DNA from: JACCSI01 sp035575715
GTDB lineage: Bacteria; Acidobacteriota; Vicinamibacteria; Vicinamibacterales; UBA2999
DNA length: 64,000 nucleotides
Assembly (NCBI GenBank): GCA_035575715.1
Contig: DATLXN010000004.1
Coordinates: 9,829-73,828, forward strand
Direction: 5' to 3'
Position 1 is the first letter of the stretch, and each line of letters opens with the position of its first letter. This document shows, piece after piece, positions 8,957 to 17,426 of the stretch. Both the position numbers and the translations under genes were made by a program. Below the pieces are notes generated by a model. It did not search any database, was not told where the DNA came from, and worked only from the letters and a program-made list of their open reading frames with translations.

Positions 8957-9550
8957 CTAGTCCACCTGGACAACTGAGCGCAGGCTGCGGTGGCCGAGCA
9001 CCATCTCTGCGGAGAGCAGCTTGCTCATATACACCTTCGACTCCGCGTTGTCGGCGGCGTTGCGCTCGTATTTGACGACGTCGAATTGGAGCTGGGTCAG
9101 CGTGCTGCGCATCCCGTAGTAGCGATTCTTGGTCTTGGCGACCACTTCCTGAAATCCGGTGGCGACGGCCCACGCCTCTGATTCTTCGCTCAGCGCGCGG
9201 AAGTGCCCCTGACCTCGCCAGTCACGGCGCGTCGCGCCGATCCACGAATAAAGAATCTTGCGGTCATGGAATCGAATGGTGTCGCCGAGACGCTCGACCA
9301 GATCACGCAGCTTGGGCTCGGTCTCGTTCGCTTTGACTTCGTGGACGACTTTGTAGGCGACCGGCACCATCGTCCCGGCATCGTCGGGCAACGGGCCTTC
9401 GGCCATCAGAATCAGCGATTCACGTCCTTCGAGACGGTGCATGATCTCCGCCGCCATTTTGCGGCGCGGAAATTCGCCAAAGAACTCCTCGATATACTGA
9501 ATTTCGAGGGCGCCGGTCTCGACGGGGTACTGCTTAATCAGGTATTCCAC
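8957..9550 (-). CDS. GNAT-family N-acetyltransferase-like protein
   Basis: 197 residues. The acetyl-CoA binding motif A is recognisable as RRDWRGQGHFRAL, with the pyrophosphate loop around Arg112-Gly-Gln-Gly-His116. A second strand and helix follow (FQEVVAKTKNRYYGM) and then the QLQFDVVKYE C-terminal core strand typical of GNAT folds. The first 90 residues are less conserved and may bind the acceptor. The substrate is unknown. The ATG at 9550 follows directly on an intergenic block of GGGTGATT-like words, so its promoter must lie close to or inside that repeat. Confidence 0.65.
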   Translation of the reverse strand: MEYLIKQYPVETGALEIQYIEEFFGEFPRRKMAAEIMHRLEGRESLILMAEGPLPDDAGTMVPVAYKVVHEVKANETEPKLRDLVERLGDTIRFHDRKILYSWIGATRRDWRGQGHFRALSEESEAWAVATGFQEVVAKTKNRYYGMRSTLTQLQFDVVKYERNAADNAESKVYMSKLLSAEMVLGHRSLRSVVQVD

Positions 9551-9557
9551 GGAGGGG

Positions 9558-9620
9558 AAATTATAGATTGGGTGATTGGTGAATGGGCGATTGCTTGGGT
9601 GATTGGGTGATTCGGCGATT
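9558..9620. repeat. Short-word tandem repeat (GGGTGATT / GGCGATTG type)
   Basis: Degenerate tandem copies of an 8-bp word (TTGGGTGATT, GGGCGATTG, GGTGATTCGG) fill the gap between the fhs stop and the GNAT start. The array is much lower in GC than its surroundings. It has no spacer structure and is not a CRISPR. Similar but differently worded arrays occur at several other intergenic sites here. Confidence 0.6.
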
Positions 9621-9641
9621 GGTCATGTCGAGCCCGCTCGA

Positions 9642-11249
9642 CTAGTAGTCCATCCCGATTACCTGACCCGCGTCGTCGAGATCGAGGTTGTGGGCTTGTG
9701 GCGTCTTGCCGAGGCCGGGCATCAGCATCATGCTGCCGGCAATGGCGACGACAAAGCCGGCGCCGGCCGACAGCGTGGCGTCGGTGATATTGAGCGTCCA
9801 GCCCGTGGGCGCCCCCATCAGTCTGGGATCGTCACTGAACGAGTACTGCGTCTTGGCAATGCACACCGGCAACTTGCCGTAGCCCAAGTCCGCGAACTGC
9901 TGCAGGCGCGTGCGCGCCGCCGGTTTAAAGGCGACACCAGCAGCGCCATAGACGGTCGTGGCAATGGTGCCGATCTTCGCCTCAAGCGTGTCGGCGCTGC
10001 TGTACAGCGGCTTTGCCGCGGAGACGCGCGTTGCCGCGGCGACGACCTTGTCGGCCAGGTCGACCATGCCGTCGCCACCTTTGGCGTAACCCTCTGACAG
10101 CGCGGCATCGACGCCGAGCGACGCGCAGAAGGCGCGCACGCGTTCGAGGTCCTCGTCCGTGTCGCTCGGAAAGCGATTGAGCGCCACAACCGCCGGTACG
10201 CCCCAGCGTTGGACGTTCTCGAGATGCCGCTGCAGGTTGGGAAAGCCGCGAACGACGGGTCCGTCAGCGGCGCCGCCCTGAGCTCGCAACGCCTTGAGCG
10301 TGACGATCACGACAGCCACCGCCGGCTCGTGGCCGCACATCGGCATCACCAGATCGAAGAATTTTTCCGCACCCAGATCGGCGGCGAAGCCCGTTTCATT
10401 GACGACGTAGTCGGCGAGATGGAGCCCCATGCGCTGGGCAAGCACGCTGCTGGTGCCGTGCGCAATGTTCGCAAAGGGGCCGCAATGAACAATCGCGGGC
10501 GCGCCTTCGCTGGTCTGCACCAGGTTGGGCAACAGCGCGTCTTTCAGCAAGACCATCATCGGCCCGACGGCCTTCAGGTTCGCGGCCCGCACCGGCTGTC
10601 CGCCGTAGGTGAAGCCGATCACGATTTCGCCAAGGCGGCGGCGCAGGTCGGCACGGCTGTCGGCGAGCGCCAGGATCGCCATGATCTCGGATGCGGCCGT
10701 GATCACGAATCCGGTCTCGCGCGCCGGGCCGCTGGTGCGCCCGCCCAGCCCTGTGGCAATCTGACGCAACGCGCGATCGTTGATGTCCATCGCGCGCGGC
10801 CACAGGATCTCTTTGGGGTCGATCGCCAGGACATTGCCGAAATGCAGATGCGTGTCGATCAGCGCCGCGAGCAGATTGTGGGCGGCGGTAATGGCGTGAA
10901 AGTCGCCATTGAAGTGGAGGTTGATGCTATCGAGCGGTGCCAGTGAAGCCTTGCCACCGCCGGTCGCTCCGCCTTTCTGACCGAAGACCGGACCGAGCGA
11001 CGGTTCGCGCAACGCCGCGATGGCGTGGTGCCCGCGCTTGACGAGTCCTTGCGTCAGGCCAATGGTGGTAACGGTCTTCCCTTCACCGCTGCTGGTCGGC
11101 GTAATGGCGGTAATCAGAATGAGCTTGCCGCGGCGCCCTGGAAAATGGTCGAGCAGTTCGAGGCGCAGCTTGGCGGTGTAGCGGCCGTACGGTTCGATCA
11201 ATTCATCGGGGATGCCCAATCGTTCGGCGATTTCAAAAATCGGACGCAT
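9642..11249 (-). CDS. fhs: Formate--tetrahydrofolate ligase
   Basis: 535 residues, slightly shorter than the usual 555-560. The enzyme makes 10-formyl-THF from formate, THF and ATP in cytoplasmic one-carbon metabolism. The ATP-binding P-loop PTSSGEGKTV is at residues 51-60. The family signature REPSLGPVFGQKGGATGGG follows at about 81-99, and the FNGDFHAITAAHNLLAALID block comes next. All blocks look intact. The start at 11249 (MRPIFEIAERLG) is preferred over the longer open frame to 11438, which would run into the glycosyltransferase upstream; the gap between the two genes is then 34 bp. No other one-carbon gene is adjacent, so its placement beside glycan genes is not explained. Confidence 0.95.
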   Translation of the reverse strand: MRPIFEIAERLGIPDELIEPYGRYTAKLRLELLDHFPGRRGKLILITAITPTSSGEGKTVTTIGLTQGLVKRGHHAIAALREPSLGPVFGQKGGATGGGKASLAPLDSINLHFNGDFHAITAAHNLLAALIDTHLHFGNVLAIDPKEILWPRAMDINDRALRQIATGLGGRTSGPARETGFVITAASEIMAILALADSRADLRRRLGEIVIGFTYGGQPVRAANLKAVGPMMVLLKDALLPNLVQTSEGAPAIVHCGPFANIAHGTSSVLAQRMGLHLADYVVNETGFAADLGAEKFFDLVMPMCGHEPAVAVVIVTLKALRAQGGAADGPVVRGFPNLQRHLENVQRWGVPAVVALNRFPSDTDEDLERVRAFCASLGVDAALSEGYAKGGDGMVDLADKVVAAATRVSAAKPLYSSADTLEAKIGTIATTVYGAAGVAFKPAARTRLQQFADLGYGKLPVCIAKTQYSFSDDPRLMGAPTGWTLNITDATLSAGAGFVVAIAGSMMLMPGLGKTPQAHNLDLDDAGQVIGMDY

Positions 11250-11283
11250 AACCGACGAATTGTAGTCCGCAATGCCATTCTGA

Positions 11284-12528
11284 TCATCCGCCAAGGATCG
11301 CGGCGCGGGCGTGCTCCTGCCACTGTGCGTCCCAGTGCTGCGCCGGATGGGCCGCCAACCAAGCGCGCGACGCGGCAAACTGCGGCACCTTTCCGAAGTC
11401 AGCGGTCGCCAGCGCGAGCACGACCTGAGCGAGATCATTGGGGTCGCGGAACGCGATGCCCTCGCGACCCGGCGTCACGGCTTCACCGAGCACGGGCGCG
11501 TAATCGTAGGCACACACCGGGACGCCGGCGCCGCGAAAGTCCGCGAGCTTCATCGGCAGGTCGAGTCCCGACGAAGACTGGTGCAGACAGAGGCCGAGGT
11601 CGGCCATACCGACCAGCGTCGGATAGTCGGCCGGATCGAGCCAAGCGGTGCGGACCGCGATGCGCGTGAAATCGCGCCGCGCGACGCGCTGTTCAAAGGC
11701 CTGACGCAGTTCGCCCCGGCCGGTCATGACGACCGCGACGTCCGGCGTGCCGGCATCGGACGCGCCACGCTGCGCCATCAGTATGCGTTCGGCCCGTTCC
11801 AGTCCTTCGAGGAGCAGATCGAAGTCTTCATCGGGCGTCCAGCTCGTCGGGCAGACGAGCAGGGGGATTCGCCGCGCACCGAGCGAGTAATCGCGCGACA
11901 GACGTGACCACAACTCCGCCGCCGCCTGCAGCGATGGTTTGGCAAAAAAGGCGGCCGGGCGATCGTAAACAACCGTCGACTGCACACCCCATTCACGCCG
12001 CAGGAAGTCGGCAAGGCCCCGCGAGACCGCAAGGTGCGCATCCGCCCGACGTGCCCAGCGGCGCTCGCTGCGCGCCAGTAGGCGCACCGCGCGGTGCTGG
12101 TCGCCAAGCTTGACCGCGAGAATCGTGTGCGACAGGTTGTGCCAGTCAAAGACCAGTCGGGCGCCGCGGAGCTTGGCCACCGTCCACGCGACCGCAAGTG
12201 TCGGGATTGCGGGCGGTGTCTGAACGAGGATCACATCGGGCTTCGGTAATTGCAGTAGGCTCGACAACAGACGGGCGGCCTGCCACGATACCCGCGCTGC
12301 GGACAGCGCGACGAAGCGACGACGCCCGTGGCCGGCGCGCGACGCGAATGCGCGATCCGGCAGGCGATGCGACCGCAGTCTCGGTTCGGCGGTCAGCGCC
12401 GCATGCAGCGGCGCCCCTTCGAGACCGACCAGGTCGACTTCGCCGCCATCAACCGCCAACGCGAGCGCGTGGTACTGCATGCGCGGACTGCGGCCAAGAT
12501 CTCCGAGCACGACGACCGCTGTTCGCAT
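11284..12528 (-). CDS. ALG1-like beta-mannosyltransferase (GT33-type glycosyltransferase)
   Basis: 414 residues with close pattern similarity to eukaryotic ALG1, the enzyme that adds the first beta-1,4-mannose to lipid-linked chitobiose. Visible matches are the N-terminal VVVLGDLGRSPRMQYHALAL, LVFDWHNLSHTIL, the CPTSWTPDEDFDLLLEGL block, and the donor-site segment HQSSSGLDLPMKLADFRG with GVPVCAYDY after it. These are the defining ALG1 blocks, but ALG1's membrane anchor is missing, so the protein may be peripheral. It is transcribed divergently from a WecA-like gene with their start codons overlapping. In context it probably extends a polyprenyl-diphosphate-linked glycan on the cytoplasmic face; the exact sugar is inferred. 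Confidence 0.8.
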   Translation of the reverse strand: MRTAVVVLGDLGRSPRMQYHALALAVDGGEVDLVGLEGAPLHAALTAEPRLRSHRLPDRAFASRAGHGRRRFVALSAARVSWQAARLLSSLLQLPKPDVILVQTPPAIPTLAVAWTVAKLRGARLVFDWHNLSHTILAVKLGDQHRAVRLLARSERRWARRADAHLAVSRGLADFLRREWGVQSTVVYDRPAAFFAKPSLQAAAELWSRLSRDYSLGARRIPLLVCPTSWTPDEDFDLLLEGLERAERILMAQRGASDAGTPDVAVVMTGRGELRQAFEQRVARRDFTRIAVRTAWLDPADYPTLVGMADLGLCLHQSSSGLDLPMKLADFRGAGVPVCAYDYAPVLGEAVTPGREGIAFRDPNDLAQVVLALATADFGKVPQFAASRAWLAAHPAQHWDAQWQEHARAAILGG

Positions 12529-12529
12529 G

Positions 12530-13519
12530 ATGACCGTTTACCTAACCGTGGTGCTCACAAGCACGTTGCTTTGCCTGATTCTGACGCCATTGGTCAGCAC
12601 TGTGTCGACCGCGCTCGGGCTTGTAGACGCGCCGGGTGGGCGGAAGGTTCATTCACTTTCGGTGCCCCGGATGGGCGGGCTCGCCGTCACCATGGCTTCG
12701 ATTTTGACGCTGCTCGCGACCGCAACGTTAGCTCGCTGGCAACAAATCGAGGCACCGTCCCTCCAGCCGCTCACCCCGATCCTGATTGGCGCGGCACTGG
12801 TCTTCGGTATTGGTCTGCTCGACGATCTCCGGCCAGTCGCCGCCTGGGTGAAGCTGCTGGTGCAAACGCTGGCCGCGATCATTGTCATCGGGTCCGGCCT
12901 GCGCATCGAGACGACGACCCTGCTGGGCGGAACCGTGTCGCTCGGGCTGATGGCATGGCCAGTCACGCTGCTCTGGATCGTCGGCTTGACCAACGGATTT
13001 AATCTCATCGACGGGTTAGATGGTCTGGCGGCCGGAATCGCTGTCATCGCCGGCGCCACCTGCGCGACAATTCTGGTCGCACGCGGTCATGCCGCCGAAG
13101 CGACGCTGCTCACTGCCCTGGTCGGAGCGGCACTGGGCTTTCTTGTCTACAATTTTGCACCCGCCTCGATTTTTCTCGGCGACAGCGGCAGCCTGGTCTT
13201 TGGGTTTGTGCTCGCCACCACCGCCATCACCGGTTGGCAAAAAGGCGCGACCGCACTCGCTGCCGGCGTGCCGTTGTTGATCTTTGCCTTACCCCTGGCC
13301 GACGCGATCAGCGCGTTGACCCGGCGATTGACGCGGCGGCGCGCCGACCAACCGGTCACTACCGCCTCACTGCTCCGGCAGATCGCGGAGCCTGACCGCG
13401 AGCACATCCATCACCAGTTGATCGCGTTGGGCTGGTCGACGCACCGAACGGTGATCGTGCTCTACGCGGTCACTGGTGCGCTCTCGGCGCTGGCGCTGGC
13501 CACGGCGAGCCTCGACTGA
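12530..13519 (+). CDS. WecA/TagO-like polyprenyl-phosphate sugar-1-phosphate transferase
   Basis: About 330 residues with ten or eleven transmembrane helices. Family motifs are clear: GLLDDLRPV (Asp-Asp loop), NGFNLIDGLDGLAAG (NxxNxxDGxDGL), FLGDSGSLVFGF and the C-terminal REHIHHQL (HIHH motif of WecA/TagO rather than MraY). These enzymes start glycan synthesis by moving GlcNAc-1-P or a related sugar phosphate onto undecaprenyl phosphate. Two ATG codons (12527 and 12530) are possible; the first overlaps the divergent ALG1-like start codon. The stop overlaps the next glycosyltransferase start as TGATG, so these two are translationally coupled. It probably supplies the lipid-linked primer for the neighbouring transferases. 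Confidence 0.85.
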   Translation: MTVYLTVVLTSTLLCLILTPLVSTVSTALGLVDAPGGRKVHSLSVPRMGGLAVTMASILTLLATATLARWQQIEAPSLQPLTPILIGAALVFGIGLLDDLRPVAAWVKLLVQTLAAIIVIGSGLRIETTTLLGGTVSLGLMAWPVTLLWIVGLTNGFNLIDGLDGLAAGIAVIAGATCATILVARGHAAEATLLTALVGAALGFLVYNFAPASIFLGDSGSLVFGFVLATTAITGWQKGATALAAGVPLLIFALPLADAISALTRRLTRRRADQPVTTASLLRQIAEPDREHIHHQLIALGWSTHRTVIVLYAVTGALSALALATASLD

Positions 13520-14673
13520 TGGAGCGACGCCGCGTCCTGCTGGTGCAACCTTCGCTGCAGCCACCGGGCGGCGGTAATGGCGTCGCGGCATGGATGCTCC
13601 AGGCGCTGACCCGGGAACATCACGTGACGGTGCTGTCCTGGCGGCAGGTCGATGTCGATCCGATCAATCGATTCTTTGGGACCACGCTGCGGCGCAGCGA
13701 TTTCGACACGATTCAGCTGCCGCGGACGTGGCGGGCGATCCCCGAACTGCTGCCGGTGCCCGCCTCGCTGATTCGATCGGCGCTATTAATGCGCTACACG
13801 CGGCGCTTTCACGACCGGTTCGATGTCGTGGTTGGTGGGCACAACGAAACCGATTACGGCCGGCGCGGCATTCAGTACATCCACTACCCGACCTACCTGC
13901 GGCCTCGTCCGGCCGTGGATTTCCGGTGGTATCACCGCTTCGGGCCCGCCCTCGACCGCTACTACCGATTCGCCGATCGACTTGCCGACTTTTCGTTCGA
14001 GCGGATGCAGGCCAACTTGACGCTGGCGAATTCCAATTGGACGGCGGCGCACGTCGAGCGTTTCCTCGGCATCCAGGCGCGCACGTTATACCCGCCGGTG
14101 GCGCCGGCCGCGGCCCCGCTGCCGTGGAGCGACCGCGCCGATGGCTTCCTTGCCGTCGGGCGCATCTCGCCGGAGAAGGACTACCAACGACTGATCGCGA
14201 TTCTGGCCCGTGTTCGCGTTCACCGCCCCGCTGTGACCCTGACCATCGTCGGCACCACCGACCGCCACGGCCGGCGTTACTACGACCAGCTGCGCGCGGC
14301 GGCCGTTGCTGCCGGGTCGTGGGTGACGTTCCGGCACGATGTCACGCGCGAGGAATTGCGCAGCATGCTCGCCAGCCATCGCTACGGCATTCACGGCATG
14401 CGCGAAGAACATTTCGGGATGGCTCCGGCGGAGATGGCTCGCGCCGGCATGATCGTCTGGGTGCCGAACGGCGGCGGCCAGGTGGAAATCGTCGCGTCGC
14501 CGGACCTCACCTTCGACAGCGACGAAGAGGCCGCAGACAGCATTGGGCGGGTCATGGCAAGCGCCGGCGAACAAGGCCGTCTTCGTGAGCACCTGGCGTC
14601 TCGCGTGCAACTGTTCAGCGCCGAATCGTTCGTGTCGACGGTGCAATCAATCGTCCGCGACTTCAGGGAATAA
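13519..14673 (+). CDS. GT4-family glycosyltransferase (ALG11/ALG2-like)
   Basis: 384 residues with the GT-B fold. The N-terminal acceptor domain starts QPSLQPPGGGNGVAAWMLQAL and contains IQYIHYPTYLRPRP and LANSNWTAAHVERF, patterns shared with eukaryotic ALG11-type mannosyltransferases. The donor half has the linker YPPVAP, GFLAVGRISPEKDYQRLIAIL and the GT4 donor-site loop GMREEHFGMAPAEMARAGMI with its Glu residues. The start codon overlaps the WecA-like stop by one base. It is convergent with the ABC transporter, with 9 bp between stops. It likely adds further sugars, possibly mannose, to the lipid-linked glycan; sugar specificity is inferred. Confidence 0.8.
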   Translation: MERRRVLLVQPSLQPPGGGNGVAAWMLQALTREHHVTVLSWRQVDVDPINRFFGTTLRRSDFDTIQLPRTWRAIPELLPVPASLIRSALLMRYTRRFHDRFDVVVGGHNETDYGRRGIQYIHYPTYLRPRPAVDFRWYHRFGPALDRYYRFADRLADFSFERMQANLTLANSNWTAAHVERFLGIQARTLYPPVAPAAAPLPWSDRADGFLAVGRISPEKDYQRLIAILARVRVHRPAVTLTIVGTTDRHGRRYYDQLRAAAVAAGSWVTFRHDVTREELRSMLASHRYGIHGMREEHFGMAPAEMARAGMIVWVPNGGGQVEIVASPDLTFDSDEEAADSIGRVMASAGEQGRLREHLASRVQLFSAESFVSTVQSIVRDFRE

Positions 14674-14682
14674 TGTTGGCCG

Positions 14683-16461
14683 CTACAGCAAGGCCATCGA
14701 CTTGAACGCCGCGTGCGACAGCAGTTCGTTGTAGGTGCCGGTCGCCGCAATCCGTCCAGCCTGCAAAAAGATCAACCGGTCGCAGGCTTCGACCGTCGAC
14801 AGGCGGTGGGCAATGACAATTAACGTGCGGGTGCCATGCAGCGCGGCAATCGCGCGCGTGACCTCGCGTTCGGTCTGGTTATCGAGCGCCGCGGTCGCTT
14901 CATCGAACACCAGCACCGCCGGATCCGAATACAAGGCGCGAGCGATTGCGACCCGCTGCTTCTGTCCTCCGGACAAACGTGTCCCGTGTTCCCCGAGCGG
15001 CGTGTCGAGGCCTTCGGGAAGCTGCTGAATCACTTCATCCAGTTGCGCCAGAGCCACGGCGCGCGACAGGCGCTGTTCATCAATCAATGTGTCCGGTACC
15101 CCGAATGCGATATTGCGGCGGACCGTGTCGTCGAGCACATACGGGTTTTGCGGGACGTAGCCAATCAGACGCTGCCACGCGCGCTCCTTGCCGCGTAACT
15201 CTTCGCCGTCGAGTAATAGCTGTCCACTGGTCGGCTGCAGCAGTCCGAGCAATACATCGACGAGAGTGCTCTTCCCGGCCCCGGTCGCTCCGACGATCCC
15301 CAGCGACTCGCCCGGCTTCAAGCGCAGGTAGATGTTGCTGATCGCGGGCGGACCGTCGCCGTACGAAAAACTGACGTCTTCGCACACCAGCGCGTGAGAG
15401 AAGTCGACCACCGGCTCGGGACCGTGCCCGCGCGGTGTCGCAGCCGTGCGGAGCATCGCAAAGTCATCGCGCGCGTCTCTGGTGAAGGCGTGGCCTTCAC
15501 GGAGATACCCCGCGTTCAACATGATCCGGTTCGCCGATGGCACCACGCGGAATCCGGTATAAGCGAACAGCGCGAGCAATGACACGGTCTCTGCGCCAGA
15601 CGTGCCGCGCATCGTCACCACCAGGACGACTGCGAGCATGCAGATGATCAACGCCGTCTCAACCCCGAGCCGCAATGTCGTCGACAGCCAGGCTCGGTGT
15701 TGGCGCACCTGCGACAACGTGCGGCGAACGCCCCGGAACCGCTGCTCGAAAAAGGACTCACGACCCGCAACCTTGACCTCTTTTACAGCGCCGAGGCTTT
15801 GCTGCAGCACATGGAGGTGCTGCTCTTCAAGCGTCTTCTGCCACTCGCCTGACCGCACCCACATCCGCCGTGTCGAAAAGATTGGCAACGCGACGAGCGC
15901 GAGCACGCCAACCACCACCAGCAGGGTCTGCGGCGGCGCGGTGACGATCAGCACCGCAATCAAGGCGACGATAATCGCGACTTCCGCGATGATGTTGACG
16001 GCTGACGCCGCCATCAACTGGAACGCAACGTCGGTGGAGCGCGCCACTTCCTGAATCATCGACGCCGATCGGCGGCGCAAGTGAAACGCATAGTCGGCGT
16101 GCAGATAGTGAGAGAACAACCGTTCGCCGGCTTGCGCCGCGGAACGCCCGACGGTCGATTCCTTCAACCACTCCGACCACGACAGCAAAACCGCGCGGGC
16201 GATGTAGAACAACGCGACCACCGCGGTCAGCGCGGCAATGATCTGAGCCGGATCATCGGATGGCCAGGCGAGCCACAGCCGCGACACGACTGGCGTGCTC
16301 CGGACACGGTGCGGCTCAACGACCAGCCGCAGCAGCCCGAATACGGCAATCGCCCCCAGTGCTTCGAGAACGGCGGCCGCACAGACGACCGGGACCAGTA
16401 CCGCCCAGCGGAGCCGGAGCCGAGGGTCGATCCAGCCGAAGATCGCGCGAAGGTCAAACAC
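14683..16461 (-). CDS. ABC transporter, fused membrane and ATPase domains (PglK/MsbA-like flippase)
   Basis: 592 residues: six transmembrane helices in the first 320 residues, then a complete ATPase domain. Walker A is GATGAGKST, the signature is LSGGQKQR, Walker B is VLVFDEATAALD, and a switch His lies in IAHRLSTVE. The overall plan is that of half-size exporters such as MsbA and PglK. Campylobacter PglK flips lipid-linked oligosaccharide for N-glycosylation. Its place at the end of the glycan block supports a lipid-linked glycan flippase, but other lipid or peptide export cannot be excluded from sequence. Its gene faces the GT4 gene tail to tail; the 5' side is followed by a 275-bp gap containing GGTCAGT repeats. 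Confidence 0.8.
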   Translation of the reverse strand: MFDLRAIFGWIDPRLRLRWAVLVPVVCAAAVLEALGAIAVFGLLRLVVEPHRVRSTPVVSRLWLAWPSDDPAQIIAALTAVVALFYIARAVLLSWSEWLKESTVGRSAAQAGERLFSHYLHADYAFHLRRRSASMIQEVARSTDVAFQLMAASAVNIIAEVAIIVALIAVLIVTAPPQTLLVVVGVLALVALPIFSTRRMWVRSGEWQKTLEEQHLHVLQQSLGAVKEVKVAGRESFFEQRFRGVRRTLSQVRQHRAWLSTTLRLGVETALIICMLAVVLVVTMRGTSGAETVSLLALFAYTGFRVVPSANRIMLNAGYLREGHAFTRDARDDFAMLRTAATPRGHGPEPVVDFSHALVCEDVSFSYGDGPPAISNIYLRLKPGESLGIVGATGAGKSTLVDVLLGLLQPTSGQLLLDGEELRGKERAWQRLIGYVPQNPYVLDDTVRRNIAFGVPDTLIDEQRLSRAVALAQLDEVIQQLPEGLDTPLGEHGTRLSGGQKQRVAIARALYSDPAVLVFDEATAALDNQTEREVTRAIAALHGTRTLIVIAHRLSTVEACDRLIFLQAGRIAATGTYNELLSHAAFKSMALL

Positions 16462-16603
16462 GGCTCACCTTAGAACTTTAGCCAACCGCCGGTAGTCTAA
16501 CCACCCCAAGCGCGTTCGGTGTAATCTGTGCCGCCCAAGATGACGAAACCCTCAAGATTCTGGCGTCTGCTGGCGTCGTCGCCCTTGCCGCCCATGGTCT
16601 GGG

Positions 16604-16695
16604 TGGTCGGTCGTCAGTGGTCAGTGGTCAGTGGTCAGTGGTCGGTCGTCAGTGGTCAGTGGTCGGTGATCAGTGGTCGGTCGTCGGTCGTCGGT
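16604..16695. repeat. Tandem GGTCAGT / GGTCGGT word array
   Basis: About a dozen imperfect tandem copies of a 7-bp word (GGTCAGT, GGTCGGT, CGTCAGT) fill the space between the ABC transporter and the exported methyltransferase. There are no unique spacers. The rest of the gap 16462-16736 shows no convincing gene. Related words recur at 17379-17426, 20755-20786 and 44137-44160, always between genes. Confidence 0.8.
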
Positions 16696-16736
16696 GCTTT
16701 GAACTGGCGACTACTCAGCGTTAATCGTGATCAGAT

Positions 16737-17378
16737 ATGACCAAACGACGATTCGTGCTCTCCACGTTTGTGATGACAGCGCTGCTACTCCACGCGGTGA
16801 CCGCACGCGCACAGGACAACGCCGCCGACACCGCTAAGCTGATCGACGTCCTTCTGCTGAAGCCGGGCTCGGTGGTCGCAGAGATTGGCGCCGGCAGCGG
16901 CGGTGAGCTGACGATCGCGTTGGCCCAACACGTCGGCGCCAGCGGTCGCGTCTTTTCGAACGAACTAGGTAACGAACGCGTGCAGCGGCTGCGCACGGCA
17001 GTCGAGAAATCCGCTGTGGCCAACGTCACCATCGTCGACGGTCACGAGCAGCGTGCGAATCTGCCTGACGGCTGCTGCGACGCAATCTTCATGCGCAACG
17101 TCTATCACCACTTCGGCGATCCGGCGGCGATGCACGCGAGCTTTTTGCGGGCGCTCAGACCCGGCGGACGGATCGCGATCATCGACTTCACGCCGCGGCG
17201 ATTTGTCCGCGGGGACGATAGCATGCCCCTCACCGCACCACCCGGCAAGCGCGGGGACGATTCCGCGCACGGCGTCGGCCCTGATGTTGTGGCGCAGGAA
17301 TTAAAGGCGGCGGGATTCGATGTCGTTGCGTCGGAAGAAGGCCGCGACCGCTGGTTTATCGTCGTTGCCAGACGGTAG
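16737..17378 (+). CDS. Exported class I SAM-dependent methyltransferase
   Basis: 213 residues. A signal peptide covers residues 1-26 (TALLLHAVTARAQ end). It is followed by a seven-strand methyltransferase core: motif I VAEIGAGSGGELT, the acidic strand end FSNELGNERV, DAIFMRNVYHHF for motif IV and LRPGGRIAIIDFTPRR for post-motif II. All SAM-binding motifs look intact. SAM is normally cytoplasmic, so a cleavable leader on such an enzyme is puzzling. Either the leader is an anchor facing inwards or the protein has an unknown periplasmic role. The substrate is unknown. Short-word repeats flank the gene on both sides. A second leader-bearing methyltransferase lies at 39838. Confidence 0.75.
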   Translation: MTKRRFVLSTFVMTALLLHAVTARAQDNAADTAKLIDVLLLKPGSVVAEIGAGSGGELTIALAQHVGASGRVFSNELGNERVQRLRTAVEKSAVANVTIVDGHEQRANLPDGCCDAIFMRNVYHHFGDPAAMHASFLRALRPGGRIAIIDFTPRRFVRGDDSMPLTAPPGKRGDDSAHGVGPDVVAQELKAAGFDVVASEEGRDRWFIVVARR

Positions 17379-17426
17379 TCGGTGGTCGGTCGTCAGTCAT
17401 CAGGGGTCGGTCGTCGGTCGTCGGTA
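17379..17426. repeat. GGTCGGT / CGTCAGT word array
   Basis: Starts immediately after the methyltransferase stop and repeats GTCGGT and GTCAGT words about seven times. The remainder of the gap up to 17603 contains no recognisable gene. Confidence 0.7.

Noticed and set aside
16604..16695. CRISPR-like array
   Set aside because: The units are 7 bp and tandem with no spacers, and no cas gene is in the window.
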